Source of the DNA: Deltaproteobacteria bacterium
Lineage (GTDB): Bacteria > Bdellovibrionota_B > Oligoflexia > Oligoflexales > CAIYRB01
NCBI GenBank assembly: GCA_016874735.1
Contig: VGTI01000025.1
Coordinates: 1-51,362, forward strand
DNA: 51,362 nucleotides
Direction: 5' to 3'
Part shown: piece by piece, positions 33,007 through 41,612 of the stretch
How the letters are laid out: each line of letters starts with the position of its first letter
How positions within the stretch are numbered: the stretch's first letter is position 1
Notes under the pieces: model-generated
Told to the model about the DNA's origin: nothing
Database searches by the model: none
The model's input: only the letters and a program-made list of their open reading frames with translations
Made by a program: the position numbers and the translations under genes

Positions 33007-34434
33007 CTATTCCCTAAACTGCCGCAGTTGGGCGTCGATGACATAGACTGCATAGGCTGCTTTCACACGCCCCAGCTCTGCCATAGCTAGGTCTTGCGAA
33101 AACATGAGCAACTGATAGGTGGTCGAGCGCCCGTTGCGATACTGACGTTGCTCGTTTTTTAATTTTTCGTCCTGCACCAGTTCCAGTGACTTTGCCATCG
33201 CATAAACCTTGATGGCTTCGCTGCGCTTGATGTTCAGATCAGTCACCGCACGACTTAGATTCCGCGTGGCATCCTCGAGTAAATTCTGCGCGGCGACACG
33301 CCGGTGTCGCGCCGCTTCCGTCGCAGCCTTCACCAGGTCACGATCGAGCGGCATATCAAGAGCGATGCCAACAGTCAGCATGGGGTTATACGGATCTATG
33401 GTGTTCCGCATGGTCTTGGCTAAATCATCGAATCGTGACTGAAGACCATAAGAGGCGAACGCATTAAGCGACGGTAGACTCTGCTCCTCAGCCACGGCCA
33501 TGGCCGAACTCGCTACGTCAATCTGGTTACGAATCATGGCTAGCTCAGGTTGTTTGTCGACACCCACTTTGGGGGAATCTTTGGCGACTTCCATCATGCG
33601 TAGCGATGAGATTCCTTCAGACACCTGATCCGACATCACCCCACGTCCGACATTAAACGCCAATGCAGCAGACCGCACCTCCGAGAGGGCTTCTTGCAGT
33701 TCTAGACGTCTCGACTCAACTAACGCCTGTGCCTGCAGAAGGTCACCCTTTTCGTAGAGATTTTGGCTTTGTTTGGATTTCACGAAGGCGAGAATTTTTT
33801 CAGCGGTGCTCAAAGTGGTCTCGCTTATCATCACCCTGTCTCGGGCAAATGCCAGGCGGTAATAAGCAAGTTCGGCGCCCAGTTTGACCTCTTTGGTCTT
33901 TATACGCAGGCTGCTAGATTGCGTGTCTTTCTGTGCTCCCATCAGTTCTTTTTGATTTTGAATCGATCGCCCCAAAGCTCCGCGCCACAGTGGTTGGCTC
34001 AGTTCAAAGGACGGCGCAAAGGTGTGGATCTCCTGATCGACACCTGGTGTCTGAGGCGACAGTCTAAAGTCATTGAAGTGAACACTCTGTAAATCGAAAG
34101 TCAGTTTAGCCATCGTGCCAGTACTGAACTGCTGGGCGACACTGGCCTGAATCATGTTGCCAGTCAGGGAGCTGTAACCCGGGGCCAGCGACAGCGGTGG
34201 TCTGCGGTCGTTAACGGCCGTAACCTTAGTCTGTAGTTGCGGCGCGGTTAAAAGCCCGACTTGGCGCTCGTCCGACTGAGCTGCCTCGAGCTGATTTTGC
34301 TGCGCCGCAAGCCCTGGCTGCGTCTTAAGAACTGCGTCAGTGTAGGCTTCGACGGAGTAATTGACGACGGCGGCGGCGGGATTTGCAGCTACAAAAAGCG
34401 CTGCCACCGCACATAGTTTTAACGCGCTCACCAT
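33007..34434 (-). CDS. TolC-family outer-membrane channel protein
   Basis: This 475-residue outer-membrane efflux protein has a Sec signal (LKLCAVAALFVAANPAAA) and then the internally repeated helical and strand pattern of the OEP family. Features include long amphipathic helices with heptads of Gln, Leu, Ala and Glu, an FELSQPLWRGALGR segment feeding the first barrel strands, and FASYGLQ- and ALDMPLDR-type strands in the second half. It should form a trimeric barrel with a periplasmic tunnel docking onto the RND subunit encoded next. GAGGTCGGGAC precedes ATG 34434. Being first in the unit, before RND, departs from the common adaptor-RND-channel order. The A+T-rich upstream region carries operator-like repeats shared with a divergent small gene. 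Confidence 0.92.
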   Translation of the reverse strand: MVSALKLCAVAALFVAANPAAAVVNYSVEAYTDAVLKTQPGLAAQQNQLEAAQSDERQVGLLTAPQLQTKVTAVNDRRPPLSLAPGYSSLTGNMIQASVAQQFSTGTMAKLTFDLQSVHFNDFRLSPQTPGVDQEIHTFAPSFELSQPLWRGALGRSIQNQKELMGAQKDTQSSSLRIKTKEVKLGAELAYYRLAFARDRVMISETTLSTAEKILAFVKSKQSQNLYEKGDLLQAQALVESRRLELQEALSEVRSAALAFNVGRGVMSDQVSEGISSLRMMEVAKDSPKVGVDKQPELAMIRNQIDVASSAMAVAEEQSLPSLNAFASYGLQSRFDDLAKTMRNTIDPYNPMLTVGIALDMPLDRDLVKAATEAARHRRVAAQNLLEDATRNLSRAVTDLNIKRSEAIKVYAMAKSLELVQDEKLKNEQRQYRNGRSTTYQLLMFSQDLAMAELGRVKAAYAVYVIDAQLRQFRE

Positions 34435-34588
34435 GTCCCGACCTCATCCACTAGGCCATGCATTGACTCCTGCAATAGAGGTATCGGACGAGACCGAAAA
34501 AACCTTAGGTTCCGGAGGCTCAGGGCCTCCCCGGGCACTGCCGCGCCTATAGCCGTAGCGGATCCTGAAAAAGGCAGGGATATTGAAA

Positions 34589-34639
34589 TATTAAAAATTT
34601 TAATAAAAATATTAAAATAGTATTGATTTTTATTAAAAT
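34589..34639. promoter_or_regulatory. Three TATTAAAA boxes at exact 21-bp spacing
   Basis: TATTAAAA starts at 34589, 34610 and 34631, each exactly 21 bases apart (two helical turns), with an inverted ATTTTAATA at 34597-34605 overlapping the first copy. They lie between the divergent tolC gene and the small RHH-like gene. Same-face spacing is expected for cooperative binding by a dimeric regulator, and the adjacent RHH-like protein is an obvious candidate. A TTGATT (34623-34628) and a TAAATT 17 bases on could form the plus-strand promoter within it. Confidence 0.45.
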
Positions 34640-34691
34640 ATCATTTAAATTCGACTTCTCATCGCAACCCACCGATCGCAAGGAGCCCTTC

Positions 34692-34937
34692 ATGAGTTCT
34701 TTGACTGACGCCTACGCTATCACTCTGAAACTCACCGCTGCCCAGCACGAATGGCTGGCCACCACGGCCAACGCACTGGCGGAAATCAGCGGTCATCCAG
34801 TTGCACACAGCGCCGTGATCATGCGCCTGATGGAACTCGGTGCGCCTCAGCTGGGGCAAAATATCGCCCTACAAAAGGCGAAGGCGGCCAGCAGCCGTAA
34901 GACTGCTACCCGCCTCAGAGTGATTCGCAACGACTAA
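34692..34937 (+). CDS. Small ribbon-helix-helix-like protein
   Basis: This 81-residue protein begins at ATG 34692, after AAGGAGCCCTTC. Residues 9-15 (AITLKLT) could be the DNA-contacting beta-strand, followed by a helix (AAQHEWLATTANALAEISG) and, after a loop, a second helix (SAVIMRLMELGAPQL), which is the beta-alpha-alpha layout of MetJ/Arc-type repressors. The C-terminal 25 residues are basic and probably flexible. The family assignment is by pattern only. It lies just downstream of three 21-bp spaced A+T boxes, so autoregulation is plausible, as is control of the divergent tolC-RND unit. It is convergent with the HTH gene, 56 bases apart. The frame is open upstream to 34623, without a ribosome-binding site. 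Confidence 0.65.
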   Translation: MSSLTDAYAITLKLTAAQHEWLATTANALAEISGHPVAHSAVIMRLMELGAPQLGQNIALQKAKAASSRKTATRLRVIRND

Positions 34938-34993
34938 AACCAAACTACCCGCTTAGTGCCTCACAACCTAGGACAACCTAGGATAGACTGGGC

Positions 34994-35884
34994 TCACAGT
35001 GCGGCTGACTCAGCTGCAGTGACTTGTTCGCCAGCGACCACGGTCACTCGCGGACGCTCGCCACTGCGAAGGATGTCAGCCATCTGGAAGCCAACTAGGG
35101 ACTTCGGTACCCAGAAGGTAGCGGCGAGTTCTGCCACCACGTTTTTGCGATTATCGAGCTTGGCCATCTCGGCGAGCAGCGGGCCTTTAGGCGCCAGCAG
35201 CGAAGCGGTGAAGATGGTCTCTTCGTAGTCGCGTAGACGCGTGTCGGCATCGCCGAGTTCTGGGAAGCGGGAACGTTCGCCTTGGAACACGATCCGCGCC
35301 AGGTCCTTAACGATTGCCATCCGCGTCGGAGCTTTGAGATCTCCCTTGCGATACTGGATCTGGTACTGGCCCGTTTTTACACGCAGGATACGGCTCAGGC
35401 GGTCCATCATGTCAGCAGGCTGCGTGGTGATGAACGAGAAGAATCGCATCACTTCAGGCAGATAGAGCGGAGGCGTGGAAAACTGCGCCTGAGTATGCAG
35501 CTCAGCCACGAAAGCCTCGACACGGCTCCGGGTGGCGGCAACAACTGCGGGATCGCATTCGTTCGCCTTAGCGACGACGGCGCGGAAGTTGTTGGACTCC
35601 TGCCACTCGTAGTAAGCCTCGTCCAAGCTGACAGCACCGCTCGCTACGTCGTGGACCAGCATCGGCTCCACCTGCAGCGTTTCGGAGAGCTTAGCGAGCG
35701 AGAACACGGAACGGACGTTTTTCTCGCCGCGTTTCCAGTGACTGCAATCGGATGGATTGAAGCTCAGGATAGAGCCCACATCCTGATCGTGCACCTTGCC
35801 CCCGCGCTGACTCATCAGCACTTTGTAGCAGAACTTAAACAACTGCACGGAATTTGGAAACTTGACGGCTCCCGAGCGTTTCAT
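34994..35884 (-). CDS. XRE-like HTH regulator with inactive ImmA/IrrE-like domain
   Basis: This is a 296-residue probable DNA-binding protein. Residues about 10-80 look like an XRE helix-turn-helix (VGSILSFNPSDCSHWKRGEK, then FSLAKLSETLQV). A helical linker follows. Residues about 135-275 resemble ImmA/IrrE proteases: QYQIQYRKGD, TRMAIVKDLARIVF, YEETIFTASLLAPKG and ATFWVPKSLVGFQM align with the strand, active-site helix, lineage-conserved E-x-x-A-x-x-L-x-x-P and C-terminal helix of that family. The catalytic HExxH is replaced by KDLAR (193-197), so the domain should not cut peptides but might sense or bind. GAGGAGGGGCG precedes ATG 35884, and a good promoter lies 70 bases upstream. It is convergent with the RHH-like gene. 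Confidence 0.75.
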   Translation of the reverse strand: MKRSGAVKFPNSVQLFKFCYKVLMSQRGGKVHDQDVGSILSFNPSDCSHWKRGEKNVRSVFSLAKLSETLQVEPMLVHDVASGAVSLDEAYYEWQESNNFRAVVAKANECDPAVVAATRSRVEAFVAELHTQAQFSTPPLYLPEVMRFFSFITTQPADMMDRLSRILRVKTGQYQIQYRKGDLKAPTRMAIVKDLARIVFQGERSRFPELGDADTRLRDYEETIFTASLLAPKGPLLAEMAKLDNRKNVVAELAATFWVPKSLVGFQMADILRSGERPRVTVVAGEQVTAAESAAL

Positions 35885-35956
35885 CGCCCCTCCTCAAACG
35901 TCAAAGCACTGACGCGGGTCGAAACTGACTAATAACGATGCATTGGCTTACTAAAA

Positions 35957-35986
35957 ACTATACATATCCCACTTTACCTGTGTCAA
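35957..35986 (-). promoter_or_regulatory. Sigma-70-like promoter for HTH gene
   Basis: On the minus strand TTGACA (35986-35981) and TATAGT (35962-35957) are separated by 18 bases. Transcription would start near 35950, leaving a leader of about 65 bases before the HTH start codon at 35884. The match to consensus is 6/6 and 5/6. Confidence 0.65.
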
Positions 35987-36006
35987 GATAGTGGCCCTTT
36001 TTAGAG

Positions 36007-36549
36007 CTAAAAGTTTTTTTGTTTAGCTCTCGCGGTACTAGGTACGATTTTGGTGGAAATACCAAGCAAACTCTCACCACACGTGGAACCAACCAATAAC
36101 TTAAAGAAAAGCATGTAAACAACACACACCGCATAAACCAGTCCAAGCGTTAAAAGCGGACTGGCTGAGGCTAGTAGCTGGACGGGACGTTGTTGCCATA
36201 GATCGCTAAGGTCACCCGATTGGGACGTGTTATAGACCGTGTACACGACGACACCCGCAAAGGCCACGGCCAGCGTCGTCACGACAAGAAAGAAATCCAT
36301 GACGTAGGCTTGCAGGCGTATACCCCAGGTTGGTGCCATTACGCGGGCGGTGACGGCCGCATTGACCCGAGGGGGCTGCTCCGGCGTCTTGGGTGCAGAG
36401 ATTCGCTGTGACGCGCCAGTCTTGCGCGTGGCCACTGGCGGATTCATCGGCGTGGCCTGCCGCGTGCCGCCACCGCCCCCGGGTCGCTTTGGACCCAAGC
36501 CAATACCAGGCGATAAGGCCTTGAACTCTTGCTTCTCGAATTGTTCCAT
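36007..36549 (-). CDS. RDD-family membrane protein
   Basis: This inner-membrane protein of about 180 residues has an RDD domain in the C-terminal half: TWGIRLQAYVMDFFLV carries the conserved Arg and Asp of the first helix, with further helices around AVAFAGVVVYTVY and LTLGLVYAVCVVYMLFF, and a GESLLGI motif before the end. RDD proteins are poorly characterised; some act as ion exchangers. The N-terminal 80 residues are Pro/Gly-rich and cytoplasmic, with a short ordered FKALSPGIGLGP motif near the start. I chose ATG 36549 because GAGGGCGCTC precedes it; an ATG eight codons upstream (36573) lacks a ribosome-binding site. It lies between cysS and the HTH gene on the same strand. Confidence 0.82.
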   Translation of the reverse strand: MEQFEKQEFKALSPGIGLGPKRPGGGGGTRQATPMNPPVATRKTGASQRISAPKTPEQPPRVNAAVTARVMAPTWGIRLQAYVMDFFLVVTTLAVAFAGVVVYTVYNTSQSGDLSDLWQQRPVQLLASASPLLTLGLVYAVCVVYMLFFKLLVGSTCGESLLGISTKIVPSTARAKQKNF

Positions 36550-36617
36550 GAGCGCCCTCGCCTTGTGGTTCATGCCGTAGGATCAGTATAAACCGGGCGG
36601 TAAGAGCGCTGCAAAAT

Positions 36618-38051
36618 TCACAGCCGTTTCTTCAGGTAGCTACCTTGGGGCGAATCGCAGATCTCATACCCGCGCGTATCGATCTCCCGCCGCAGCTCGT
36701 CAGCTCGTGCCCAATTTTTCGCAGCTCGAGCACTGTTACGCTCATCCAACATCTGTGTCAGTTCTGGAGGTATAGCGCCCACCGCTGGCATCGGTGTGAA
36801 GACGTCCAGTCCCAGCACTTGGTCCATTTCAGCGACAAGGGCTACGCGCTCTGCTGCCGTGAGCGCCGCATCCTCGAGCAGACTGTAGAGAGTCGCCACC
36901 GCCTGCGGCATATTAAGATCCTGCGCCAACGCTGCGCGAAACTGCTGGCGGTATTTTGCGGCCGTCGGCGATAGCGTGGCCGCGGGGACTTTGCCCCCAG
37001 CGTCAGCGAGGCAACGCAGAGCCAAATGCGATAGACGCTCGTAGCCGCGCTGCGCACCTGCCAAACTTTCATAACTAAACTTAAGCTGCTTACGGTAGTG
37101 ACACTGCAATGCCAATAAACGAAACGCCAATGGGTAATATCCGGCATCGGCTAAGGCCTGCACCGTCAGCACTTGACCACTTGATTTACTCATTTTTGCG
37201 GCGTCGTCGATGACGAGAAATTCGCCGTGCATCCAAAACTTTACGAAAGGGGCCTTACCCGTCGCTGCCTCACTCTGCGCGATCTCATTGGTGTGGTGAA
37301 TCGGAATGTGATCGACACCCCCGGTATGGATGTCGAATTGGCTGCCAAGGAACTTCATCGACATAGCACTACATTCGATATGCCAACCTGGGAAGCCACG
37401 CCCCCAGGGCGCATCCCACTCCATGCAGCGGTGATCCTCCGGCTTGGAAAACTTCCACAACGCAAAGTCCGTCTTATTGCGCTTGTCTCTCGAGTCCACG
37501 CGATGTCCGGACTGTAGACCTTCGACATCAAGCCGGCCAAAATCAGCATAGGTAGGGAATTTGTTGGTATCGAAGTAAACACCGTCCTCCGTTCGATAGG
37601 TGTATCCCCTCTCCTCCAGAGCCTTGATCATGCTAATTTGTTCCGCAATGTGGTCTGTAGCCTTGCACACCACCGTGGGATGCTTGATACCAAGCATCGC
37701 GGCATGGGCAAAAAAGGCGTCCGTATACTTGCGCGCAACGGCCCAAGCATCGATGCCCTCGCGCCGCGAACCAAGCTCGAGTTTATCCTCGCCCGCATCG
37801 GCATCGTCTGTCAGGTGACCGACGTCGGTAATGTTCATCACGTGATTAACTTGGTAACCGAAGTACTCTAAGGTGCGGCGCAACACATCGGCAAAAATAT
37901 AGCTGCGCATGTTGCCAATGTGGGCGTACGAATAGACCGTTGGTCCACAGCTATAGAGTCCAACCTGCCCAGCCTTCAGTGGCTCAAAGGTGGCAACGGA
38001 CCGCGTCAGGGTGTTGAATAGCTGAATCTGCTCAGGATTAACTGGTGGCAC
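36618..38051 (-). CDS. cysS: Cysteinyl-tRNA synthetase
   Basis: CysS attaches cysteine to tRNA-Cys with ATP in the cytoplasm. The class I signatures are clear: the HIGH-type motif YAHIGN, the zinc-ligand cysteine in [35 protein letters not shown], and KMSKS in AKMSKSSG. The 477-residue length is normal. I chose GTG 38051, which has GAGGAG five bases upstream and puts the conserved IQLFNTLTR near the N-terminus; the longer open frame to 38216 overlaps the next gene and adds a poor-quality extension. The DALR and C-terminal anticodon-binding parts follow normally to the stop. Confidence 0.96.
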   Translation of the reverse strand: MPPVNPEQIQLFNTLTRSVATFEPLKAGQVGLYSCGPTVYSYAHIGNMRSYIFADVLRRTLEYFGYQVNHVMNITDVGHLTDDADAGEDKLELGSRREGIDAWAVARKYTDAFFAHAAMLGIKHPTVVCKATDHIAEQISMIKALEERGYTYRTEDGVYFDTNKFPTYADFGRLDVEGLQSGHRVDSRDKRNKTDFALWKFSKPEDHRCMEWDAPWGRGFPGWHIECSAMSMKFLGSQFDIHTGGVDHIPIHHTNEIAQSEAATGKAPFVKFWMHGEFLVIDDAAKMSKSSGQVLTVQALADAGYYPLAFRLLALQCHYRKQLKFSYESLAGAQRGYERLSHLALRCLADAGGKVPAATLSPTAAKYRQQFRAALAQDLNMPQAVATLYSLLEDAALTAAERVALVAEMDQVLGLDVFTPMPAVGAIPPELTQMLDERNSARAAKNWARADELRREIDTRGYEICDSPQGSYLKKRL

Positions 38052-38097
38052 GCACGCTCCTCGGTTACTGACTAGATATGGTGTATTACCAAATTTA

Positions 38098-38424
38098 TCA
38101 GGTCCGCGAAACCTTGGCCGCACCTTTGCTACTGCTGCTCGCTGGCATACGCACCGAGTCATACAGCGTTTTTGCTCGTTGCGGCGACTCGTTGCCAGGG
38201 GAGCGCTCGTCACCAACGTCGGTGACTACACGACGCAGCGTCCGCATGACCACTTCGAATTCGGCCTCTGGCAGTCGCATCAAGCTGTCGCGCAAGGCAA
38301 GTACCTCACCGGATCGGCGCGATGTGCCCGCGGAATCAAAACGGTCGCGAGCAACGCCATCAAAGTAGAAGCAGACATCTTCGATCGTGATGTGCGGAGC
38401 TCGTTTTTTAGGTGCGTCCATCAT
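38098..38424 (-). CDS. Hypothetical protein
   Basis: This is a small cytoplasmic protein of about 108 residues that I do not recognise. The sequence has a predicted helix-rich middle (EVLALRDSLMRLPEAEFEV, then MRTLRRVVTDV) and a low-complexity Ser/Lys tail (PASSSSKGAAK). An early VCFYFDGVARDRFD segment is the only part with a strand-like look. Start choice is unclear among GTG 38430, ATG 38424 and ATG 38421; none has a strong ribosome-binding site. It lies between greA and cysS on the same strand and could be cotranscribed. The coding bias and lack of stop codons across the frame support a real gene. Confidence 0.55.
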   Translation of the reverse strand: MMDAPKKRAPHITIEDVCFYFDGVARDRFDSAGTSRRSGEVLALRDSLMRLPEAEFEVVMRTLRRVVTDVGDERSPGNESPQRAKTLYDSVRMPASSSSKGAAKVSRT

Positions 38425-38527
38425 GAGCACTCTATCGGCCCAATGACGACCTGACTTTACCCGCGACGCTTTACGAATCGCAAAGCCCCACTACATAATT
38501 GAGTCGCATTAGGGCCTAAGGCCACAG

Positions 38528-39010
38528 TCAACGCGCCCTAATTTCCGTCACGCTGTACTCCACCGTCCCCTTGGGCACGCGGACTTCCACAAGGTCACCG
38601 ACCCTCTTACCGAGCAGGGCCCGAGCCAAGGGCGAGCTCATTGAGATCATCCCGTGCTCTAGATCAGCCTCAAGATCCCCAACGATACGGTAGGTCTTGT
38701 CCTCGCCCGAATCCTCATCCGTCACGGTGACAAACGAACCAAAACGCACGCGCTGGTCAGGCTCACCATCGTTCGGCTCGATCACTTGAGCTCGCGATAG
38801 CTTATCATCCAGATCGGCAATCCTGCCCTCGATAAATCCCTGCTTCTCTTTAGCAGCATGGTACTCAGCGTTTTCCGACAGATCCCCGTGTGACCGGGCA
38901 TCGGCGATCTCCCTGATAATCTTCGGGCGCTCGACCGTCTTCAGCTGTTCAAGCTCGAGTTTTAACTTTTGAAACCCTTCACGCGTGAAAGGGACTGTCT
39001 CTGTCGCCAT
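38528..39010 (-). CDS. greA: Transcription elongation factor GreA
   Basis: GreA enters the secondary channel of RNA polymerase and stimulates cleavage of backtracked transcripts. The 160-residue length is typical. The N-terminal coiled-coil carries the signature DARSHGDLSENAEYHAAKEK with the tip acidic residues that act in the RNA polymerase active site, followed by GRIADLDDKL. The C-terminal FKBP-like half shows FGSFVTV, YRIVGD, ISMSSPLARALLGK and VPKGTVEYSVTEI. ATG 39010 has GGAG in range upstream. It is one of a run of minus-strand genes from tyrS to the RDD gene. Confidence 0.97.
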   Translation of the reverse strand: MATETVPFTREGFQKLKLELEQLKTVERPKIIREIADARSHGDLSENAEYHAAKEKQGFIEGRIADLDDKLSRAQVIEPNDGEPDQRVRFGSFVTVTDEDSGEDKTYRIVGDLEADLEHGMISMSSPLARALLGKRVGDLVEVRVPKGTVEYSVTEIRAR

Positions 39011-39054
39011 AGTTCAAAACTCCGCTGCCGCTACTGCCGCCCCTCCGGGCCGGC

Positions 39055-40491
39055 TTACATGTTGTGGGTTGCCGAGAACGCAAACGTGTACTGGTTGGAT
39101 TTAACCTCCTGCACCGCGTCGTCACCGAGCTTTTGCGCCTTACCGTTGCCTGACTGCAGGGTTATCCCGGCCGCAATTTGGCTGTTCGGCTGCACCCAGG
39201 CAATAAACAGGCTTCCGCCGTAGTAGTCAACATGATCGGGCTGGGCACAATATTTTTTGTAGTAGTCAAGACTTTGGGAACAGGTCTGGCCGCTGGCCGC
39301 ATCGGCGGTCCCTTTTTTGACGTCCGGGCGCGCATCGTTATTTGTAAATATGCCAAATCGCACAGGAAATGTCGGTGTCACGTACCATTCGACCCCGGTC
39401 GCGAGGTTGACCACGGCCTCTTTAGCATAAGCCGCACGCACGGAATTTGGATCGGTCTTGACGTCGGCATCGGTGACTCCGTCGTGATAGCTGAGGTCCA
39501 GGGACCATACAAAAGAGGAACTAGCAAACCAGGCCACACCGACGCGGGCCTCTAGGGGCATATCACCAACGGGGTTTTTCGACTCGGTCACCTGCTTGGT
39601 GACCGTATTTTGAATGGGACTAGCAATGGTCAAGGCAGGACCGCTTACGGTGGCTGCGTTGTTTTGCGTGTCACTGACCAGAGTTTTGCTGATGTCACTA
39701 GCAGTTTCGAGACTCTGCGTGGCGACAAAGATTTTTTTGACCGTCAGCCCCGCCGTAAATCCTGATGGCAAAGCCACTTGGACGCCCAAAGTGGGTTGCA
39801 TCCCGTAGACAGCTAGGTGCTGGCGGATATTGCTGGCCAGAATACTCCAGCCGTCTACCGTGCTGCCGTCGCTCAGCTTGATGCGCAAGCTTTGCTTGGC
39901 GTACTGAAACTCTTGCACCAACTCGTCAGCATTAAAGTAAGAGAGACCAAAGCCAATACCCAGATTATTAAGCACGCGGTAACCTAGACCGGCGCCGGCA
40001 AAATAAGTGGCTGCGCGAGCGTTCGATGTTCTGTGGTAACGATCGATCACGGTGGTACCGATCTGGAAACGATCTATGGGCGTATCTTGATCTTTGAGAT
40101 CACCGTCGGTGTAGTAAACCCCAAAGGCTGCGACGAGTCCCTCGACATAGCGATCGAGCTTCTGGAGGCCGCCGAAGAACGGCGTCAGCGAACCCGAGCT
40201 CTCCTCAGAGAAGTCGGTTGAGCCCAGAGCCTTTTTGTATACCGTATTTTTACCGTAAAATGCGTTAGCTGAGCCTTGGATGTCATTCGATAACGCAAAT
40301 GCGAGGCCGCCAGGATTGTAGTATAGGCCTGAGGCATCGTCAGCTATGCCGGCGAAAGCACCGCCCATGCCCATCGCTCTCGTGCCCACAAGTACGTTAT
40401 TGTAGTGGAACTGATCCGCCCGAGTGGGCGTTGCCACTGTCGATAGACCTAGCCCAGCAGTGACACTGCAAAGCAACAAGCGACTGCGCAT
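39055..40491 (-). CDS. FadL/OMPP1-family outer-membrane transporter
   Basis: This 478-residue outer-membrane barrel belongs to the FadL/TodX/OMPP1 group, which takes up long-chain fatty acids or other hydrophobic compounds. A Sec signal (LLLCSVTAGLGLSTVATPTRA) precedes the diagnostic N-terminal hatch motif RAMGMGGAFAGIADDASGLYYNPGGLAF. The rest is alternating amphipathic strands, with a YYVTP-like segment (EWYVTPTFPVRFGIF) and a C-terminal strand ending in TFAFSATHNM, consistent with the barrel closing near the end. GGGGGGGGAATTAC gives a strong ribosome-binding site before ATG 40491. The aldehyde dehydrogenase elsewhere in the window could act on similar substrates, but nothing links them. 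Confidence 0.9.
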   Translation of the reverse strand: MRSRLLLCSVTAGLGLSTVATPTRADQFHYNNVLVGTRAMGMGGAFAGIADDASGLYYNPGGLAFALSNDIQGSANAFYGKNTVYKKALGSTDFSEESSGSLTPFFGGLQKLDRYVEGLVAAFGVYYTDGDLKDQDTPIDRFQIGTTVIDRYHRTSNARAATYFAGAGLGYRVLNNLGIGFGLSYFNADELVQEFQYAKQSLRIKLSDGSTVDGWSILASNIRQHLAVYGMQPTLGVQVALPSGFTAGLTVKKIFVATQSLETASDISKTLVSDTQNNAATVSGPALTIASPIQNTVTKQVTESKNPVGDMPLEARVGVAWFASSSFVWSLDLSYHDGVTDADVKTDPNSVRAAYAKEAVVNLATGVEWYVTPTFPVRFGIFTNNDARPDVKKGTADAASGQTCSQSLDYYKKYCAQPDHVDYYGGSLFIAWVQPNSQIAAGITLQSGNGKAQKLGDDAVQEVKSNQYTFAFSATHNM

Positions 40492-40542
40492 GTAATTCCC
40501 CCCCCTGTATACGACTCGGTCTATTTTGCTTCTCGGCTGCCA

Positions 40543-41520
40543 TCATCCAGCCTCTGGTACCGGAAAAATTGCCTTCACCTTTTTGAATCGCTCTTGTCCG
40601 TCCGCACCAATGATATCTTCAGCCTTGAGACTCAGCAGCACCTTAGCTAATTGATCACGGCGCTCTTTCATAGGTGGATGAGTCTTCTCAAGGTTCTTCA
40701 CTTTTTTGGCACTATGATCTTCAAGTCTCTTCAGGAAGGCCATCATGGCACGAGGCTCGTAGCCGGCTCTGATTGCGTATTTCACGCCTTCCTGATCGGC
40801 CTCGTATTCAAGATCTTTATCGAGTCCCTTTTCCGTTATCATTTGCATGCCAGCGGCAGCTGCCGCCATGATGGAAAGGCCAACACCTGCTTTCCCAGTC
40901 AGGTAGGTCGCCAGTCGTGAGCCAGCAGCGGAGGCGGAGTCGGTCTCTGGACGTTGACGCATTTTGAGGTAAGGATCTTTATCGATCGCGGCACGTTTTT
41001 TGGCGCTGGCCTCATCGATATCCTTTTGCTTCATTTTCTTGAGAGCATCGTACATGTGACGTTTGCCCACGTGCGCCACTTCGTGTCCCAAGACTGCGGC
41101 TAATTCGGCCTCGCTGTTCGCATTGCGCAGCGCCCCCATAGTGACTAGGATGTAGCCACCTGGACATGCAAAGGCGTTTACCGACTCATGTTTGAGGACG
41201 GCAAACATATAGCGGCGCTCGGGATAGTCACCATAGCTGGCCACATAAGATCCAATCTGATTGACGTAGCCGACCAGTTTAGGATCTTCGACCACACCGT
41301 AGTAACCGAGGAGGCGGCCAGCCATGTTGCGCCCAACTTCAACCTCCATGCGATAATCTTCAAATATCGCACGCTGCTCGGGTGTCATCGACTGCTCTGC
41401 CGCCTTTTCCGCCGAATCGGTTCCGTGCGTTTTCATCGTACAAGCCGCTGCGGCCATGAGGCTTGCCGTGCAAATGAGCATGTTACGCCGGCGCCGGACG
41501 TGCGAGTCCAGAATCATCAT
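40543..41520 (-). CDS. M48-family metalloprotease lipoprotein
   Basis: This zinc protease of about 325 residues is an M48-type (Ste24/HtpX/BepA-like) lipoprotein. The zinc motif is LGHEVAH (His146, Glu147, His150 from the chosen start), and the third ligand is in DLEYEADQEGVKYAI. The signal ends AAAAC, so it is anchored in the envelope, where such proteases degrade or chaperone outer-membrane proteins. An Ala-rich stretch after residue 200 gives a possible flexible or membrane-associated helix, as in soluble M48 proteins. ATG 41520 has GAGGG five bases upstream; GTG 41532 would include that site in the gene and is less likely. It follows the SH3 protein gene by 92 bases on the same strand. 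Confidence 0.9.
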   Translation of the reverse strand: MMILDSHVRRRRNMLICTASLMAAAACTMKTHGTDSAEKAAEQSMTPEQRAIFEDYRMEVEVGRNMAGRLLGYYGVVEDPKLVGYVNQIGSYVASYGDYPERRYMFAVLKHESVNAFACPGGYILVTMGALRNANSEAELAAVLGHEVAHVGKRHMYDALKKMKQKDIDEASAKKRAAIDKDPYLKMRQRPETDSASAAGSRLATYLTGKAGVGLSIMAAAAAGMQMITEKGLDKDLEYEADQEGVKYAIRAGYEPRAMMAFLKRLEDHSAKKVKNLEKTHPPMKERRDQLAKVLLSLKAEDIIGADGQERFKKVKAIFPVPEAG

Positions 41521-41612
41521 CGGGGCCCTCACAGCTGAAACTGTCTACGTGATAGTTCTTACTAGACTAGTAAAACCTTAGACGTAGAGCAACCTTCGCT
41601 GGGAAAATCCCG

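Noticed and set aside
34501-34535. Terminator hairpin GGAGGC/GCCTCC upstream of tolC
   Set aside because: The stem is only six base pairs, is not directly followed by a T tract in either direction, and lies in a promoter region.
35282-35932. 216-residue plus-strand ORF opposite the HTH regulator
   Set aside because: The minus-strand gene has a strong ribosome-binding site, promoter and HTH/ImmA-like motifs; this ORF has none.
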